Source: Elusimicrobiota bacterium
GTDB taxonomy: Bacteria; Elusimicrobiota; Elusimicrobia; UBA1565; UBA9628
Reading direction: 5' to 3'
NCBI GenBank assembly: GCA_028868375.1
Contig: JAGWUP010000005.1
Coordinates: 1 to 64,000, forward strand
DNA length: 64,000 nucleotides
The notes under the pieces are model-generated. The model searched no databases and was not told the DNA's origin. It saw nothing but the letters and a program-made list of their open reading frames with translations. The translations under genes were made by a program, and so were the position numbers. This document shows positions 38,203-47,461 of this stretch, piece after piece (positions within the stretch are counted from its first letter, which is position 1; each line of letters starts with the position of its first letter).

Positions 38203-40383
38203 ATGGCCAGCGCCTGGGTCCTCTGGGCCGCCGCGCTCGCCGCCGTACTGCGCGCGGCAAGCCCCGCCGTCGACCACGCTCCGCTGCGGGCCCTGGCCCA
38301 AGTCCAAGCGGCGGCGGCGCGCGCCGGGCTTGCCGCCGACCATCCGCTCTCCAAACGGCTGGAGCAAGCCCGCCGCCAGCTCGCCGCCCGCCCCGTCGAC
38401 GAGCGCGCGCGCCTTCTAGAGCGGCTGCTCCCGGCCTTAGACGACGCGGCCCAACGGCTGGGCGCCGTCTCCGACGACAGCGTGCGCGCGGTCGACGACG
38501 CCATGTCTCGGCTTAACGAAACCGCCGGGCATTACGAGGAGGCGCTGCGCTTCTCCCAAAAATCCCTGTCGAGCGACCCCGGCGACGTCGCCGCCCTCGT
38601 CAACCGCTCCTCCGCCCGCCTGGGCTTAAACCGCCTGCGGCGGGCCTACGACGACGCCGATAAAGCCGTGCGCCTGGCGCCAAAAAACCTCGACGCCCTG
38701 CGCGCGCGAGCCCTGATCAACTACCGCTTGGGCCGCCTGGCGCAAGCCCGCCGGGACGCCCGCCGGGCGCTGGCGGCCGACCCCGCCGATCGCACCGCGG
38801 CGATGCTGCTCGCCCTCTCCAGCTCCAAGGTCCCGAAAAATCTATCCCTCAAGGACCTGCAAGCCCGCCTGTCCGGAGACATCGAAAGCCGCTATCACGG
38901 CATCGCCCTGCAGTTGAGCCAGGTGGCGCGGCGCAGTCGGCGGCCGGAGCCCTTGCCCGGCCCGCAGCCTGCGCGCGAGTGGTCGCGGCGGGCGGCCTCG
39001 AAGCTGGCCATCCACGATTATCTCGGGGCCTTGGCCGAGGCCGATCGGGCCGTCGCCGCCGACCCCACCGATCCGACCGCCTTCTTCTACCGGGCCGCCG
39101 CCGACAACCTCCTCGGCCGCTACGACGACGCCGTGCAGGACGCCACCCAAGCGCTGATGCTGGACCCCCACGACGCCCTGGCCCACGACACGCGCGCCTC
39201 GGCCTTCAACGACTTGGGGCGCTTCCGGGACGCCATCGCCGACTCTCTCCACGCCCTGGAGATCCAGCCCAAGGATCCCTACGCCCTGCGCAATCTGGGC
39301 TACGCCCACGAGCGCATGGGCCAGCTTTCGCAGATGCTCGACGACTATCGGGCGGCGGCCAGCCTCGATCCCCAACTCGAATCGGAGTATCAAGACGCCG
39401 CGGCGCGCCATGGCTTGCAGGCCGAGCCCGCCGCGAGCGACCGCTTCCGCTCCGTCTTCGATGAGCTGGCCAGGCGACGCGGCGAGCGCCGCAGGAACTT
39501 CGCCCTGGTCCTGCTCAGCGCCTTGGTCGGGGGGCTGCTGATCGCGGCGGGAGCGCTGCAGCTGCAAGGCGGGCGGCCGGCCAAGATCGGCTCCGGCTAC
39601 AGCCTCGGGCGGCGGCTGGGCGGAGGCGGCATGGGCGTCGTCTACGAGGCCTTCGACGAGGCCCTGCAGAGGACGGTGGCGGTCAAGGCGATGCGCCCGG
39701 AGCTGCTGGCCGACTCAAAGGCGCGCGAGCGCTTTCTCGCCGAGGCCAGGACGGTGGCCGCCCTGCACCATCCGGCCATCGTCGACATCCACTCCATCGT
39801 CGAGAACGAGACGGGCCTGTGGCTGGTCTTCGAGCGCCTGGAGGGCAGCACCGTCGAGGAGCTGCTGAGCCGGCGCGGCCGGCTGTCGCTGGAGGAATCG
39901 CGCGCCCTGCTCAAGCCCGTCTGCCAAGGGCTGGAGTTCGCGCACCGCCGAGGCCTGGTCCACAGGGATCTTAAGCCGGGCAACATCATGGTCTCCGCCT
40001 CGGGGCAGGTCAAGCTGATGGACTTCGGCATCTCTCGCTGCGAGCATCCCGGGGCCGGCTCCCCGTCGCAGCAGGAGCGGGCCACCGCGCGCGGCACGCC
40101 GTACTACATGGCCCCGGAGCAGGGGCGCGGCGAGGTGCGGCGCGAGTCCGACGTCTTCTCCCTGGCGGTCTGCCTCTACGAGATGGTCATCGGACGGCGC
40201 CCCTTCCCGAACTACCAGCCGCCGTCGCAAGCGCGGCCCGGGCTGCCCGGCGAGCTTGACGACCTGATGGATTGGGCCTTGCAGCCCGATCCCGCCCGGC
40301 GCCTGCGCTCCGCCGCGGACTTTTGGGCGCTGCTCGACCGGCTTCCTAAGCCGGCGTCAGCCGGCTTGCGGTCGGCCGCATGA
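38203..40383 (+). CDS. membrane Ser/Thr protein kinase with TPR domain
   Basis: This 726-aa protein has an N-terminal hydrophobic segment (2-20). Several tetratricopeptide repeats follow (about 105-410, in two blocks), then one TM helix (about 432-454) and a Hanks-type kinase. Kinase motifs are LGGGGMGVVYEA, Lys in VAVKAMRP, HRDLKPGN, DFGISR and APEQG. The TPR part lies before the TM helix, the reverse of the common order, and would face outside the cytoplasm. The start follows TTGACA-N17-CAAACT (38165-38193). A stop-codon hairpin of the opposite gene lies inside its last codons. Confidence 0.85.
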   Translation: MASAWVLWAAALAAVLRAASPAVDHAPLRALAQVQAAAARAGLAADHPLSKRLEQARRQLAARPVDERARLLERLLPALDDAAQRLGAVSDDSVRAVDDAMSRLNETAGHYEEALRFSQKSLSSDPGDVAALVNRSSARLGLNRLRRAYDDADKAVRLAPKNLDALRARALINYRLGRLAQARRDARRALAADPADRTAAMLLALSSSKVPKNLSLKDLQARLSGDIESRYHGIALQLSQVARRSRRPEPLPGPQPAREWSRRAASKLAIHDYLGALAEADRAVAADPTDPTAFFYRAAADNLLGRYDDAVQDATQALMLDPHDALAHDTRASAFNDLGRFRDAIADSLHALEIQPKDPYALRNLGYAHERMGQLSQMLDDYRAAASLDPQLESEYQDAAARHGLQAEPAASDRFRSVFDELARRRGERRRNFALVLLSALVGGLLIAAGALQLQGGRPAKIGSGYSLGRRLGGGGMGVVYEAFDEALQRTVAVKAMRPELLADSKARERFLAEARTVAALHHPAIVDIHSIVENETGLWLVFERLEGSTVEELLSRRGRLSLEESRALLKPVCQGLEFAHRRGLVHRDLKPGNIMVSASGQVKLMDFGISRCEHPGAGSPSQQERATARGTPYYMAPEQGRGEVRRESDVFSLAVCLYEMVIGRRPFPNYQPPSQARPGLPGELDDLMDWALQPDPARRLRSAADFWALLDRLPKPASAGLRSAA
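40348..40367. terminator. hairpin shared by two convergent coding ends
   Basis: AAGCCGGC-GTCA-GCCGGCTT is a perfect 8-bp stem. The TCA in the loop is the TGA stop of the EVE gene on the minus strand, while the kinase frame reads through the whole hairpin. It is almost the same sequence as the hairpin at 4272-4293. Confidence 0.5.
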
Positions 40384-40839
40384 GGGGCGACTCTTCTTGA
40401 GGATCGCCGAATACTGGGGCGGGGCGACCGGCTGGACGGAGAGTCTGCCGCGCGTAAACAGCGCCATGCCCTTTAGCTCCGGCATCCCGCGCAGCTCGGC
40501 CAGGGGCAAGAGCCGCGGAAATTTTTGAAGCAGCCGCACGTCCACCTGCTCCCAGACCGGGCGCTCCGGCGTCGCTCTCTCGTCGTAATGGGAATCCCGC
40601 GAATCGAATTGGGTCGGATCCGGATAGGCCCGGCGGACGATCTCGACCAAACCGGCGATCCCGGAGGGCTCGGCGTTGGAGTGATAGAAAAAAGCCCTGT
40701 CGCCGACTCTCATGGCGCGCATGAAGTTGCGGGCCTGGTAGTTGCGCACGCCGTCCCAGCCCGTCCTCCGTCCCGGCCGCGCCGCCAAATCGTCGATGGA
40801 GAAGGCTCCCGGCTCGGACTTCATCAGCCAGAAGGCCAT
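40357..40839 (-). CDS. EVE domain protein
   Basis: This 160-aa PUA-like domain protein starts FWLMKSEPGAFSIDDL, and has WDGVRNYQARNFM and VGDRAFFYHSNAEPSGIAGLVEI. These are the defining blocks of EVE domains, which bind modified bases in DNA or RNA. No defence or modification gene is adjacent, so a housekeeping role is likely. GGAG lies 9 nt before the ATG. It is the last gene of the hemB-hemL operon and overlaps the kinase 3' end by 27 nt. Confidence 0.87.
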   Translation of the reverse strand: MAFWLMKSEPGAFSIDDLAARPGRRTGWDGVRNYQARNFMRAMRVGDRAFFYHSNAEPSGIAGLVEIVRRAYPDPTQFDSRDSHYDERATPERPVWEQVDVRLLQKFPRLLPLAELRGMPELKGMALFTRGRLSVQPVAPPQYSAILKKSRPSCGRPQAG

Positions 40840-40852
40840 GCCTGGAGCTCCT

Positions 40853-42129
<1,277 letters not shown>

Positions 42130-42133
<4 letters not shown>

Positions 42134-43104
42134 TCCCCCAGCCAGCGGGCCGCCTCCAGGGCGTGATAGGTGAGGATGAAGTCCGCCCCGGCGCGCTTGA
42201 TCGAGGTCAGGGCCTCGAGAACGGCCCTGCGCTCGTCAAGCCAGCCGTTGCGGGCCGCCGCCTTCAGCATCGCGAACTCGCCGCTGACGGCGTAGGCCGC
42301 GGTGGGCAGGCAAAAGCGCCTTTTGACCGCGCTTAAGACGTCGAGGTAGGGCAAGGCCGGCTTGACCATCACCATGTCGGCTCCCTCGGCGACGTCCAGC
42401 GCCGTCTCGCGCAGCGCCTCGTCGAAATTGGCGGGGTCCATCTGGTAGGTGGAGCGGTCCCCGAATCGCGGCGGCGACTCGGCCGCGTCGCGAAACGGCC
42501 CGTAGAAGGCGCTGGCGTATTTCGCGGCGTAGGCCAGGATCGGGGTGTCCAAGAAGCCGGCGGCGTCGAGGGCGCGGCGGATGGCGCCCACCTGGCCGTC
42601 CATCATCCCGGAGGGAGCGACCACGTCGCAGCCGCAGCGGGCCTGGCTGACGGCGGTCTTGGCCGCCAGCTCCAGGGTGGCGTCGTTGTCGACCTTTCGT
42701 CCCTTGACGACGCCGCAGTGGCCGTGATCGGTGTACTCGCAAAAGCAGAGGTCCGCCATGACGATGAGCTCCGGGCGTCGGCTCTTGATGGCGCGCGCGG
42801 CGCGCTGGACGATGCCGTCCTTGGCGTAGGCCCCGGAGGCGCGGGAATCCTTCCGGTCCGGGATGCCGAAGAGGATGACGGCGGGCACCCCGCAGCGCGC
42901 GGCCTCCTCGGCCGCGGCGACCAGGGTATCGACGCTGTATTGGAAGTGGCCCGGCATCGAGGCGATCGGCCGGCGCTCCCCCTTGCCGGGGCGCACGAAC
43001 AGCGGCAAGACGAGATCGCCGGGCTCCAGGGCGGTCTGGCGCACGAGGGCGCGCAGGGCCGGCGTGGTCCGCAAGCGGCGCGGCCGCTCGATGGGGAAGG
43101 CCAT
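42130..43104 (-). CDS. hemB: porphobilinogen synthase (delta-aminolevulinate dehydratase)
   Basis: This 324-aa enzyme condenses two 5-aminolevulinates to porphobilinogen. The zinc-cysteine motif [14 protein letters not shown] is present, so it is the zinc-dependent type. The two Schiff-base lysines are in [16 protein letters not shown] and [16 protein letters not shown] ends 6 nt before the ATG, and the stop overlaps hemL. It is divergent from guaB. Confidence 0.95.
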
Positions 43105-43129
43105 ATCGGCATTTTAGTATATTCCGGCT
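43105..43129. promoter_or_regulatory. back-to-back leaderless promoters, hemB and guaB
   Basis: The start codons of hemB and guaB are only 25 nt apart. TAAAAT (minus, 43111-43116) and TATATT (plus, 43118-43123) each end 6 nt before their gene. Their -35 regions must lie inside the opposite coding sequence. Confidence 0.6.
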
Positions 43130-44551
43130 ATGCGCGAGGGAATCACGTTCCGCGACGTCCTGCTGGTGCCCCGGCGCTCGAGCGTCACCTCGCGCCGGCA
43201 CGTCGACGCCACCGGGCGTTTCTCGCGAAACGTCGCCTTGCGCTGCCCCATCGTCTCGGCCAACATGGACACGGTCACCGAGGGGCGCATGGCCATCGCC
43301 ATGGCGCGCCGCGGCGCTCTGGGCGTGATCCATCGCTTCCTCAAAATCGAGCAGCAGGTCTCCGAGGTGGCCAAGGTCAAGCGCTCCGAGAACGTCGTCA
43401 TCGACGATCCCTACGTCCTGGGCCCCAACGACACCATCGCGGACGCCCGCCTGGCGATGGCGCGCCACGAGGTCGGCGGCCTGCTGATCGTCGATCGGCG
43501 GCGCAAGCTGCTGGGCGTGGTGACCCAGCGCGACCTGCAGTTCCGCGATGAAGGGACCAGCCCCCTCAGGCAGGTGATGACCCGCCGCCCGGTCACCGGA
43601 CGGCCCGGCCTGACGAGCCGGCAGGCGGAGGCCGTCCTGCGCAAGCGCAAGATCGAGAAGCTCCCCTTGGTCGACGCCCGGGGGCGCTTGGTCGGATTGA
43701 TCACGGCCAAGGACCTCAAGGCCAGGGTCGAGCATCCGGAGGCCTCCAAGGACCGCAAGGGCCGCTTGATGGTCGGGGCGGCCGTCGGGGTCGTGGGGGA
43801 TTTTCTCGAGCGCGCCCAGGAGCTGCTGGCGGCCGGCGCCGACGTCCTGGTCGTCGACGTCGCCCACGGCCACGCCGAGCACGTCATCCGGGCGGTCAAG
43901 GCGCTCAAGCGCGCCCGCCCCTCGGCGGAGCTGGTGGCCGGCAACGTCGCCACCTACGAAGGGGCGCGCGACTTGGCCGACGCCGGCGCCGACGGCATCA
44001 AGGTCGGGGTCGGGCCCGGCTCCATCTGCTCGACGCGGATCGTCTCCGGCGCCGGCGTGCCGCAGTTGACGGCCGTCCTCGACTGCGCCAGGATCACCCG
44101 GGAGCGCGGCGTCCCCATCTGCGCGGACGGCGGCCTGCGCGACTCCGGCGACATCGCCAAGGCCCTGGCCGCCGGAGCCTCCTCGGTGATGCTGGGCTCC
44201 CTCTTGGCCGGCGCCGAGGAAAGCCCAGGCTGGACCGTCGTGCGCGACGGCCAGCGCTACAAGGTCTACCGCGGCATGGCCTCCCTGGCGGCCACCATGA
44301 CGCGCAGGCAAAAGGAGAACGAAGACTTAGATCCCATCGCCGTCGCCGAGACCGTCCCGGAGGGCGTGGAGTCGATGGCGCCCTACAAGGGGCCGGTGGC
44401 CGAGGTCCTCTTCCAGCTGCAAGGCGGCCTGCGCTCCGGCATGAGCTACTCCGGCGCCCGCACGCTGCCGGAATTCTGGCGCAAGGCGCGCTTCATCCGC
44501 ATCTCCCCCGCCTCCTGGGCGGAGTCCAAGCCGCATCATCTGGACCGCTAG
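43130..44551 (+). CDS. guaB: inosine-5'-monophosphate dehydrogenase
   Basis: This 473-aa enzyme oxidises IMP to XMP, the committed step of GMP synthesis. It has the [15 protein letters not shown] start and a CBS pair (about 90-205). [12 protein letters not shown] carries the catalytic Cys, followed by the [13 protein letters not shown] phosphate loop and the mobile-flap region [16 protein letters not shown] ends 6 nt before the ATG. Confidence 0.95.
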   Translation: MREGITFRDVLLVPRRSSVTSRRHVDATGRFSRNVALRCPIVSANMDTVTEGRMAIAMARRGALGVIHRFLKIEQQVSEVAKVKRSENVVIDDPYVLGPNDTIADARLAMARHEVGGLLIVDRRRKLLGVVTQRDLQFRDEGTSPLRQVMTRRPVTGRPGLTSRQAEAVLRKRKIEKLPLVDARGRLVGLITAKDLKARVEHPEASKDRKGRLMVGAAVGVVGDFLERAQELLAAGADVLVVDVAHGHAEHVIRAVKALKRARPSAELVAGNVATYEGARDLADAGADGIKVGVGPGSICSTRIVSGAGVPQLTAVLDCARITRERGVPICADGGLRDSGDIAKALAAGASSVMLGSLLAGAEESPGWTVVRDGQRYKVYRGMASLAATMTRRQKENEDLDPIAVAETVPEGVESMAPYKGPVAEVLFQLQGGLRSGMSYSGARTLPEFWRKARFIRISPASWAESKPHHLDR

Positions 44552-44595
44552 CTTGGCGATCCGGCCCCCCGCCTGGCGGCGGAGGGCCGGACCCG

Positions 44596-44950
44596 AGGCA
44601 GCCTGTACCCCGAATTCTGTCCACCGGGCCTGCGCCCGGCTGGAGGGCCATTTCTCTATGCGGCTACCGGGAGGCCTCCCGCTCTCGCGGGACGGGCGAG
44701 CCGCCCAAGCCTCCAACACTGCCTTGCTCCGGACGGGGTTTGCCTGGCCGCGGCCCTCGCGGACCGCGCGGTGGGCTCTTGCCCCACCTTTTCACCCTTG
44801 CCCGGCTCGCGCCGGGCGGTTTGTCTCTGTGGCACTTTCCGTCGACGGGGCATGTGGTCCCCGCCTCCCCGCCTTTCGACGGGCGTCCCGCTCTGTGGAG
44901 TTCGGAAGTTCCTCCATCGGGAAAACCCGACGGCGGCCCTCCGGCTGCCT
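44596..44950 (-). ncRNA. rnpB: RNase P RNA, bacterial type A
   Basis: The minus strand carries the conserved blocks in order. They are GGAGGAACTTCCG near the 5' end, ACAGAGACAAACCGCC, AAGGGTGAAAAGGTGGGG with AAGAGCCCACCG, AGGCAAACCCC, AGAGAAATGG and GACAGAATTCGGGGTACAG. The ends AGGCAGCC (5') and GGCTGCCT (3') form helix P1, which sets the boundaries. TATAAT at 44957-44962 ends 6 nt before the 5' end. Confidence 0.92.
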
Positions 44951-44956
44951 GGCTCT

Positions 44957-44962
44957 ATTATA
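44957..44962 (-). promoter_or_regulatory. -10 box of rnpB
   Basis: TATAAT on the minus strand ends 6 nt before the P1 helix. Because the 5' end of RNase P RNA is known from its structure, this calibrates the -10-to-start distance for the other promoters in the window. Confidence 0.65.
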
Positions 44963-44974
44963 GCAGACGCCGGC

Positions 44975-45709
44975 CTAGACCTTGGCCGGGGCCAGGGTCT
45001 CGGGGCGGTAGAGGATGCGCTGGCAGGACTCGCAGATGACGAGCGCCTTGAGCTTGGTGGCCTCGACGATGACGACGGGGGCGAGGCTGATGCGGCAGGC
45101 GCTGCACATGGAGTTATCGATCGGCACGACCGCGTCCGGCTTGCCGCGGCCGCGGATGTGGTCGTAGACCCGCAGGACGTCCGGCGGGATCGGGGCGGCG
45201 GCCTCGTCGCGAACGGCCTTGGCGGCGTCGAATGCGGCCTGCCGCTCGGCCAGGCGCTTCTGGTGGCCCGCGATCTCGGCCTCGAACTTCTTGGCCTCGA
45301 CCCCAAGCTCGGCCTGGACCGTCTTGTCCTGCTTGCGCGCCTCGTCCAGGCTCTCCATCAACTGGAGTATCTCCGTCTCTATGTCGCCGGCATGCTGCTT
45401 GGCGAAGCCGATCTCCTGCTGGAGGGCCTTGAAGGCGTCGTTGGTCTTGACCTGATTGAGCTGGGCGGAGTGCTTGCGGGCCTCTTCCTCGTGCTTGGCC
45501 AGCTCCAGCTCCTTCTCCTTCTTCTGCTTTTCCAGCGCGACGATCCGTCCCTTGGCCGCGCTCCCCTTGGCCTTCTCGGCCTCGAGGCCGGCCCTCAAGC
45601 GCTCGATCATCTGGGGAATCTGGTCGAGAAGGGCCTTGGCCTTGTCCAGCTCCTTGTCCTGCTTCTGCAGTTCGATGAGGCGGAGCAAGGCGTCCTTGGA
45701 TAGGGCCAT
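44975..45709 (-). CDS. coiled-coil protein with C4 zinc ribbon (DUF164/CdsZ-like)
   Basis: This 244-aa protein has a long charged coiled coil (about 10-180). A C-terminal zinc ribbon follows: SMCSACRISL and VICESCQRILY supply four Cys. This matches the widespread zf-RING_7/DUF164 family, whose chlamydial members bind DNA. The exact role is unknown. AATAAT ends 6 nt before the ATG. It is divergent from the CbiX-like gene. Confidence 0.82.
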   Translation of the reverse strand: MALSKDALLRLIELQKQDKELDKAKALLDQIPQMIERLRAGLEAEKAKGSAAKGRIVALEKQKKEKELELAKHEEEARKHSAQLNQVKTNDAFKALQQEIGFAKQHAGDIETEILQLMESLDEARKQDKTVQAELGVEAKKFEAEIAGHQKRLAERQAAFDAAKAVRDEAAAPIPPDVLRVYDHIRGRGKPDAVVPIDNSMCSACRISLAPVVIVEATKLKALVICESCQRILYRPETLAPAKV

Positions 45710-45741
45710 CTGAGGATTATTTTATTACAATTGCGGGGCCG

Positions 45742-46242
45742 ATGGAAAGCTGCGTAATCCTGGTGGGGCATGGCGGAATCCCCTCCGACTGCCCGCCGGA
45801 GCTGATCTCGGAGTTCAAGAAGCTGGAGGCCGCCTCCAAGCGGAGGCCTCAGCCGGCGCTAGCCGAGCTGGACAGAAAGATCCGCCGCTGGCCGCGCAGC
45901 GCGGCCAGCGATCCCTACAAGAAGGGGCTGGAGTCCGTGGCGCAGGCCTTGCGCCGGGCCCTGCCGGGGCGGCTGGTGCTGGAGGCCTACAACGAGTTCT
46001 GCGCGCCCAGCCTCGAGGAGGCCCTGGAGGACGCGGCGGCGCGCGGGGCGCGGCAAATCACGCTCATCACGACGATGTACACCCGCGGCGGCATCCACAG
46101 CGAGTCGGAGATCCCGGCCATCGTGGCCGCCTTCCGCCGCTGCCATCCGGACGTCGACGCCCGCTACTGCTGGCCTTTCGACGAGGACAACATCGCCGCG
46201 TTCCTGGCCCAAGAGATCGCGCGCGCCGAGCGGCGCGGCTAG
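45742..46242 (+). CDS. CbiX/sirohydrochlorin-chelatase-like protein
   Basis: This 166-aa single-domain protein begins VILVGHGGIPSD, where the His matches the catalytic His of CbiX. ITLITTMYTRGGIHSESEIPAI holds the second His. It could chelate Co or Fe into a tetrapyrrole, but no siroheme or cobalamin genes are nearby and the insert after residue 30 is unusual. TACAAT lies 10 nt before the ATG. NamZ follows 7 nt downstream. Confidence 0.72.
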   Translation: MESCVILVGHGGIPSDCPPELISEFKKLEAASKRRPQPALAELDRKIRRWPRSAASDPYKKGLESVAQALRRALPGRLVLEAYNEFCAPSLEEALEDAAARGARQITLITTMYTRGGIHSESEIPAIVAAFRRCHPDVDARYCWPFDEDNIAAFLAQEIARAERRG

Positions 46243-46249
46243 GCGCGCC

Positions 46250-47461
46250 ATGCGCCGACGACTCTTGGGGCCGGCCCTGATCCTGAGCGCCGCCTTGAGC
46301 GCGGCCGCGCCCGCGGCGGCCCGCGTCCTGACCGGCCTGGACGTCCTGGAGGCCGGGGGCTTCTCGCAATTGCGCGGCAAGCGCGTCGGCCTGATCACCA
46401 ACCAGACCGGCGTCGACGGCAGCGGACGCTCGAACGTCTCGCTGCTGTCCTCCGCTCCGGGCGTCACGCTGGCGGCCCTGTTCTCCCCGGAGCACGGCTT
46501 TAAAGGGTCGGCGGAGGCCGCTAGAATCTCTTCCGGCCGCCTGCGCCTCTCCGACGGCCGCGCGATCCCGCTCTACAGCCTCTACGGCTCGACCTTGGCG
46601 CCGACCGCCCGGATGCTGGCCGGCCTGGACGTTCTGGTCTTCGACATCCAGGACGTCGGCGCGCGCTTCTACACCTACGCGACGACGATGGGCCTGGCGC
46701 TGCATGCGGCGGAGCGGGCCGGCCTGCCCTTCTACGTGCTCGACCGCCCGAACCCGATCGGCGGCAGGCTGGTGGAGGGCCCGACGCTCGACGCCGGGCT
46801 GCGCGGCTTCATCGCCTACGACGACGTGCCCGTCCGCCACGGGCTGACGATGGGAGAGCTGGCCGGGCTGCAGGGCCGCGGCCTGCGGCCCGGCATCCTC
46901 CGCGTCGTCGCGATGCAGGGCTGGCGGCGCGGGATGTGGTTTGACCAGACCGGCCTGCCCTGGGTCCGCCCCTCGCCCAACATGCCCGATCTGGCCTCGG
47001 CCACGCTCTATCCCGGCATCGGCTGCCTGGAGTTCTCGAATCTCTCCGTCGGGCGCGGCACGCCGCGTCCCTTCCTGTGGATCGGCGCCCCCTGGCTTAA
47101 GACGCGAGCGCTGCTGGGCGCGCTGGGACGCCGGCCGCTGCCGGGAGTCCGTTTTCGGGCGCTGGATTTCACTCCCAGCAAGCCGCCGTACGCCGGGCGG
47201 CATTGCCGCGGCCTGGCCATCGACATCCTAGACCGCCGGCTGCTGCGCCCGCTGGACGTCTTCGCGGCGCTGGCCTGCGCGCTGCGGGACACCCAGCCGC
47301 GCTTCAAGCTGCGCTGGCCGCGGACCCGCTACTTGGTCGGCTCCGAGCGCTTCTTCGCGCTCTACCGCTCCGGCGCAGGTCCCCGCGCCATCATGGCCTA
47401 CTTCCACGCGCGGGCGCGGAGTTTCCAGCGGAGGCGGCGGGCGCTGCTGCTCTACCCCTGA
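46250..47461 (+). CDS. namZ: exo-beta-N-acetylmuramidase NamZ (DUF1343)
   Basis: This 403-aa exported glycosidase should release MurNAc from the non-reducing end of peptidoglycan fragments. It has a signal peptide (1-25) and the family blocks KRVGLITNQTGVD, LFSPEHGFKG, PLYSLYG, DVLVFDIQDVGARFYTY, LDRPNPIGG and PGIGCLEFSNLSVGRGT. The next gene, on the opposite strand, is NagZ, the functional partner described in Bacillus. The coding ends overlap by 71 nt. Confidence 0.87.
   Translation: MRRRLLGPALILSAALSAAAPAAARVLTGLDVLEAGGFSQLRGKRVGLITNQTGVDGSGRSNVSLLSSAPGVTLAALFSPEHGFKGSAEAARISSGRLRLSDGRAIPLYSLYGSTLAPTARMLAGLDVLVFDIQDVGARFYTYATTMGLALHAAERAGLPFYVLDRPNPIGGRLVEGPTLDAGLRGFIAYDDVPVRHGLTMGELAGLQGRGLRPGILRVVAMQGWRRGMWFDQTGLPWVRPSPNMPDLASATLYPGIGCLEFSNLSVGRGTPRPFLWIGAPWLKTRALLGALGRRPLPGVRFRALDFTPSKPPYAGRHCRGLAIDILDRRLLRPLDVFAALACALRDTQPRFKLRWPRTRYLVGSERFFALYRSGAGPRAIMAYFHARARSFQRRRRALLLYP

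Noticed and set aside
40357-40839. EVE-domain protein as part of a defence system
   Set aside because: It is the last gene of a heme operon with no restriction, nuclease or toxin partner nearby.
44553-44963. ORFs on both strands over 44.55-44.96 kb
   Set aside because: The region is RNase P RNA. Conserved blocks and P1 pairing explain it fully.
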